Below, piece by piece: positions 60,841-64,000 of a DNA stretch of 64,000 nucleotides (position 1 is the stretch's first letter; each line of letters starts with the position of its first letter). The position numbers were made by a program, and so were the translations under genes. Under the pieces are notes generated by a model, which saw nothing but the letters and a program-made list of their open reading frames with translations, did no database searches and was not told the DNA's origin. The DNA is from Kribbella caucasensis (GTDB lineage: Bacteria > Actinomycetota > Actinomycetes > Propionibacteriales > Kribbellaceae). The stretch covers positions 248,001 through 312,000 of the forward strand of contig NZ_SNWQ01000003.1 of assembly GCF_004361855.1 (NCBI RefSeq), written 5' to 3'.

Positions 60841-62281
60841 ACGGGAGCGTCAACCCAACCGGCTGCTCCGCGCCGCGCGAGCCGGTTTGTCGCAGTCCGC
60901 GCTGGCTGAGCAGATCAATGCCGAGATCTATCGTTCAACCGGCCGGGTGGCAGCGGTCACTTCGAAGTCTGTCTCCGACTGGGAGCGTGGGTGGTACTCG
61001 TGGCCGTCGGCAGACGTGCGCTCGGCCCTGCGTCGCATCCTGGGTGCTGCGACTGATGCCGAACTTGGCTTCTTCAGGCAGCGGGTCCGCCGTACCGAGA
61101 GCCGACCACGGGACGTTATCTCGCTTCGCGACTCGACCGCGGGTCGCGAGTCTGTGCAAGTTGGCGCAATCGAGGCTCTGCAGGTGCCAGCTGGGCGGTC
61201 GTTCGCCGGTGTCGAGGTCGTCGCGCATCACTGCACTGCTGAGAATGCGGGCACGGAGTGGCTGGTGGTTGAGCCAGGCGGTGACCTGGTCGAGTCGCTA
61301 CGTCGTCTCGACCGGCGGTCGATCGTGGTGGCCGTTGACCGCGAACGCAACTACTACATTTCCGACGGTCGACGCTTCGCCGGACGTGTTGATCGTCGTA
61401 CTGGCCCACAGCCGCTGCCATCAGCGAATCTGATCGACGATCTGACAGTCGGCATCATCTGGGCGGTCACGAACACTGACACGGCGCTCCTGGCCGACGA
61501 CGCCCAACTCGAGGCCAGCCAAGCGCGACTGGCGCATTACGAGGAGCGACATACATCGGAGGCGACGCTCAGCGAAGTACCAAATCTCAACACGGTCTCC
61601 GGTCGCTGGCTGGGCTCTCGGTTCTGCGCGCGGCACGTGACGCGACATCTGGATCGACTGACGGGCACTCCGCTGTTCTGGTCCCGGGAACAGCGTGGCG
61701 AAGACGCCGCGTCATGGCTGATCTGGACGCACAAGTTCGAGTACCTTCGCAGTACATCGCGGTGGTTTGTGGGGATGCGTCGCGGTTTCTGTGTGCCGGA
61801 GAGCGAGATCGCGGCGTCACCAAGATACGAGCGTGTGATCCTGCTGCTCGCGATGGCATTGATAGAGGCGTTCGGCATCAGGGTGGAGGTCAGCGCCCAG
61901 CCTGACCTGAGCGACATTGAAGGCTTCGTGCTTGGCGACGACGTGATCGTCGCCGACTGGTTGCGCGCTTCGGGACTCTGGTACGTGGGCGTGGGGGCGC
62001 CGCCCTCTCGCAAAGCGATGTACCGGGAGATCGCCGCTCATCTCGCCGCGGAGGCCGTGAGTACCCAGTCGACGCCAGCAGCACGGCTTGAGGCTATCGC
62101 CGACTACCTGAATGTGCCCTGGCAGTGGTTTCGTCGACGCTGTGAGGAGCTCGCGTTGGCCGGCGTCGACGACATCGCTCATCCGCGCAGTCGTCTGCTG
62201 TCCACTCGCGGCCTGAACACCGCGGTTCGCTACGTCGCCTACATCGACAGCCTCGAAGGAGATGATCTTGCGCGCCGCTGA
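60833..62281 (+). CDS. Large XRE-family regulator
   Basis: From the GTG at 60833 the product is 482 residues. The N-terminal HTH reads LLRAARAGLSQSALAEQINA with SKSVSDWERGWYSWPSADVR. The long C-terminal part is unassigned (NLNTVSGRWLGSRFCARHVT; ERVILLLAMALIEAFGIRVE; DYLNVPWQWFRRRCEELALA) and ends with another possible helix pair. The gene diverges from the GntR/UTRA regulator over a shared operator region and is the last gene before the attachment junction. It probably helps to set transfer or excision state. Confidence 0.72.
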   Translation: MAERERQPNRLLRAARAGLSQSALAEQINAEIYRSTGRVAAVTSKSVSDWERGWYSWPSADVRSALRRILGAATDAELGFFRQRVRRTESRPRDVISLRDSTAGRESVQVGAIEALQVPAGRSFAGVEVVAHHCTAENAGTEWLVVEPGGDLVESLRRLDRRSIVVAVDRERNYYISDGRRFAGRVDRRTGPQPLPSANLIDDLTVGIIWAVTNTDTALLADDAQLEASQARLAHYEERHTSEATLSEVPNLNTVSGRWLGSRFCARHVTRHLDRLTGTPLFWSREQRGEDAASWLIWTHKFEYLRSTSRWFVGMRRGFCVPESEIAASPRYERVILLLAMALIEAFGIRVEVSAQPDLSDIEGFVLGDDVIVADWLRASGLWYVGVGAPPSRKAMYREIAAHLAAEAVSTQSTPAARLEAIADYLNVPWQWFRRRCEELALAGVDDIAHPRSRLLSTRGLNTAVRYVAYIDSLEGDDLARR

Positions 62282-62370
62282 ACTGACCATGGGTCGAACC
62301 TTTACCGTCCACTCGGTGAGCGTTGTCCGCCGGCGACGAGTTCGGTGAACTTCGGCTGGGGAGATGACGA

Positions 62371-62398
62371 AGCCCAGGCCACCGCTGTGACCTGGGCT
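62371..62398 (-). terminator. Hairpin beside the tRNA-derived sequence
   Basis: AGCCCAGG (62371-62378) and CCTGGGCT (62391-62398) form a perfect 8-bp stem that can extend inward with CAC/GTG. It lies directly 3' of the tRNA-like sequence on the minus strand, where a tRNA terminator is expected, and also after the end of the XRE gene on the plus strand. Confidence 0.55.
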
Positions 62399-62400
62399 GA

Positions 62401-62437
62401 TGTGCGCCGCCAGGGACTCGAACCCCGAACCCGCTGA
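62401..62437 (-). other. 3'-terminal tRNA copy (tRNA-Lys-like): attachment-site core
   Basis: Read on the minus strand, the 37 bases start with TCAGCGGG (3' half of an anticodon stem and variable loop), continue through the T arm with GGGGTTCGAGTCCC, and end in the acceptor strand GGCGGCGCA. The 5' half of a tRNA is absent: similarity ends abruptly at 62438. This is the usual footprint of a site-specific integrase that uses a tRNA 3' end. TCAGCGGG after the anticodon fits actinobacterial tRNA-Lys, but the anticodon itself is missing. Confidence 0.7.
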
Positions 62438-62819
62438 ATTCCATCCGAAGCTGATCAGCGTTGCTCAATGATGCTCGGAATCCCTTACAGGTAACGGATT
62501 CCGCGGCTGCTTGTCGCGCGTAGGTTCTCATCGGCAACCATGCTCTCGCGCTGATTGAAGTGTGTAAAGAGGTGCGCTGAGAACTCACGCTGGCTGAGAT
62601 CAGGCCAGGCTGACACCCGTCGCCGTCGCTACTGGTGGTGGTATCTGGTTGCTGTAGTGGGCGACGAGCGAGTGGCGTTAGATCTTGACGGGACCCTTTC
62701 GAGTGGTTGCTGGCCGGATCAAGGCGGCCGATTCAAAGGGCTTGGGAAGGGGCGTGCTGCCTAGCCTTGGGCAGCCCCGTAAGCGCGGATGATCGCGTGG
62801 GAGCAGCGTCCCGAGGCTT
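62438..62819. other. Gene-free stretch right of the attachment core
   Basis: No convincing gene, hairpin or repeat was found in these 382 bases. Short open frames on the plus strand from 62555 lack any recognisable domain and have poor codon pattern. Confidence 0.5.
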
Positions 62820-64000
62820 TCACCCATGCTGGGCGGACGACCGCCGGACCGCTGCCTGGTGCGGAGCGTGTTCGGGCGCCAGGTTGGCGAGTTGGTCTGG
62901 AGCGCGGCGGATTAGGTCTTCGACGTACGTGAGTAGGTCCAGTTCGCTGATGTCGGTGGTGCGTGCAGTCTCGGTGTGGCCGCCGTACTTCATGTCGGCT
63001 GCATCGAGGGCTCTGGGGATGCCTCGCCGGCGCACCCAAGACTTGATCTGCCGCTCGACTTCCCAGGCGTCACCGGCGAGGTCAAAGTTCCAGCGTGCGA
63101 GCAGGAGCCAGCCCTGAGAGCGGTGCTGTGCGACTCGATTCTCGAGGTTCGCGATGCCCCACTTGAGTGCTTGGTGCTGCTCGTGGATGACGAGGTACAG
63201 ATATCCCGGCAAGGTCGGATTGATGCCGCGCTCCGCGCATACGGCGCATCCGCCCTGTCCGCCGCTGAGGTTGTGCAGTCTGGGTCCCGGATCCAGGACG
63301 GTTTCGCAGACCGTGCAGCGGGACTTCCAGGGGAGTTCAATGCTGCCCGGGTACGGAACCAGCGGGACGAGACCGCACTCCCGCATGCGGGCCACGGCCT
63401 CGATCGGATCGAGTTGCAGAGCCCGCGAGATCTTGTCGGCGCGGCACAGCCAGCACTGGTGGCCCCGGCGGCGGACCTTGGCGTACGTCGGGCTTCCAAG
63501 GTGGTCGCATCGTTTGCAGCGGCTGAGCCACGGCTGCAGGGAGCCTGGGTAGGCAACCTGCGGGACGAGGTCCGAGGCGACCATCAGGTTCCGCGCAGCG
63601 TCCGCAGTAATTTCGCGCCCACTGCAGCTGGTGCAGCCGCCGGTACCCCTCTTGACATGTGAGAGCCTCTTCTTCTTGATCGTGCCGCACTCGCCACACA
63701 TGCAGGTCCAAGGCTTCCCTGCTCCGGGGTAGTCCTCGAGTGGCTCCCAGCCCCACTGCACCATTGTGGCGACCGCCTCAGCGGCGTCGAGGTGGCGCGC
63801 CTCGGCGATCTTTCGTGATCGACAGCGCCTGTTGCAGGCACCGGTGCCCTTGTTGACCACGTCGTTGTAGCGCGGGCGACTCACGAGCCGACACGTCAGA
63901 CACCGGCAGCGCCACGGCTTCCCTACCCCGGGGAACGGCTCGATTGGCCGCGTCCCTCGCGCCACCATCGCCTCGACGGCATCAGCCTCGGCAATCCTCC
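62820..64000 (-). CDS. Repeated zinc-module protein with GIY-YIG-like C-terminus, 5' end outside window
   Basis: The frame is open to the right edge, so the start is outside; at least 392 residues are visible. Four tandem modules of about 65 residues share the pattern YPG-x-x-x-PW-x3-C-x2-C ... GC-x2-C (PFPGVGKPWRCRCLTC, YPGAGKPWTCMCGEC, YPGSLQPWLSRCKRC, YPGSIELPWKSRCTVC). These are treble-clef-like zinc fingers. The C-terminus GYLYLVIHEQHQALKWGIAN, RVAQHRSQGW and WEVERQIKSW matches a divergent GIY-YIG nuclease. It is probably a DNA endonuclease with a long DNA-reading region, perhaps homing or defence-related. Confidence 0.65.
   Translation of the reverse strand, partial: RIAEADAVEAMVARGTRPIEPFPGVGKPWRCRCLTCRLVSRPRYNDVVNKGTGACNRRCRSRKIAEARHLDAAEAVATMVQWGWEPLEDYPGAGKPWTCMCGECGTIKKKRLSHVKRGTGGCTSCSGREITADAARNLMVASDLVPQVAYPGSLQPWLSRCKRCDHLGSPTYAKVRRRGHQCWLCRADKISRALQLDPIEAVARMRECGLVPLVPYPGSIELPWKSRCTVCETVLDPGPRLHNLSGGQGGCAVCAERGINPTLPGYLYLVIHEQHQALKWGIANLENRVAQHRSQGWLLLARWNFDLAGDAWEVERQIKSWVRRRGIPRALDAADMKYGGHTETARTTDISELDLLTYVEDLIRRAPDQLANLAPEHAPHQAAVRRSSAQHG

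Noticed and set aside
62401..62475. Complete tRNA gene
   Set aside because: Only the T arm and 3' acceptor half are present; no anticodon loop or 5' half follows in the right distance.
62555..62764. Small plus-strand frame right of the attachment core
   Set aside because: No recognisable domain and no supported start.
1..64000. CRISPR array
   Set aside because: No regularly spaced direct repeats of CRISPR size were seen anywhere.

Overview
The window is high-GC actinobacterial DNA with many GTG starts, stop/start overlaps (ATGA, GTGA, TGATG) and protein families typical of Streptomyces- or Kribbella/Nocardioides-like genomes. The genus cannot be fixed from the sequence. Almost everything visible is accessory DNA: site-specific recombination genes, five insertion-sequence bodies or remnants, a conjugative type IV secretion locus, a MobF relaxase, a decayed toxin/immunity locus and several candidate defence genes.

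Layout. 0-1 kb: the start of a tyrosine recombinase running off the left edge, an overlapping XRE regulator and a divergent excisionase-like gene. 1.3-11.2 kb: a broken SCP1.201-type deaminase toxin with a broken Imm1 immunity gene, a SLOG-fold gene behind an XRE-TPR regulator, a methyltransferase, a primase/polymerase-like gene, a second truncated toxin copy, a DUF7662/YaaA-like/GIY-YIG operon and a DUF4062 gene pair. 11.3-25.1 kb: a segment bracketed by two identical 36-bp direct repeats, carrying remnants of short-chain dehydrogenases and transposases, an aldo/keto reductase, and a TetR-flanked sugar cluster (Gfo/Idh oxidoreductase, ABC importer, secreted GH116 glycosidase). 23.5-27 kb: IS630- and ISL3-type elements and gene fragments.

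28-40 kb: two tandem Toprim primase-like genes with repeated upstream motifs lead into a compact transfer operon: membrane-anchored transfer protein, CHAP hydrolase, DUF6112 protein, TrbL/VirB6-like protein, SCO6880-like protein, VirB4-like ATPase and VirD4/TraG coupling protein. 40-42.5 kb: two IS630-type elements sit end to end, the second identical to the copy at 23.6 kb. 42.6-50.4 kb: a candidate defence island holding a PD-(D/E)XK nuclease fused to a YfaP-like domain, a patatin-like phospholipase overlapping a small membrane protein, and a large SF2 helicase. A second, broken SF2 gene follows. 52-62.3 kb: the MobF relaxase, diverging from an ArdC-like antirestriction gene with accessory genes, a GntR/UTRA (KorSA-like) regulator with nearby operators and a large XRE regulator. 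At 62.4 kb a 3'-terminal tRNA copy (tRNA-Lys-like) followed by a hairpin marks an attachment junction. A partial zinc-module/GIY-YIG gene occupies the right end.

The simplest overall reading is one or more integrative conjugative elements using a T4SS/MobF system, with the defence island and sugar island as cargo. At least ten single-base frameshifts are visible in otherwise coherent genes, concentrated in the accessory parts. They may reflect real decay or indel errors in the sequence. No CRISPR array, complete tRNA or rRNA gene was seen.
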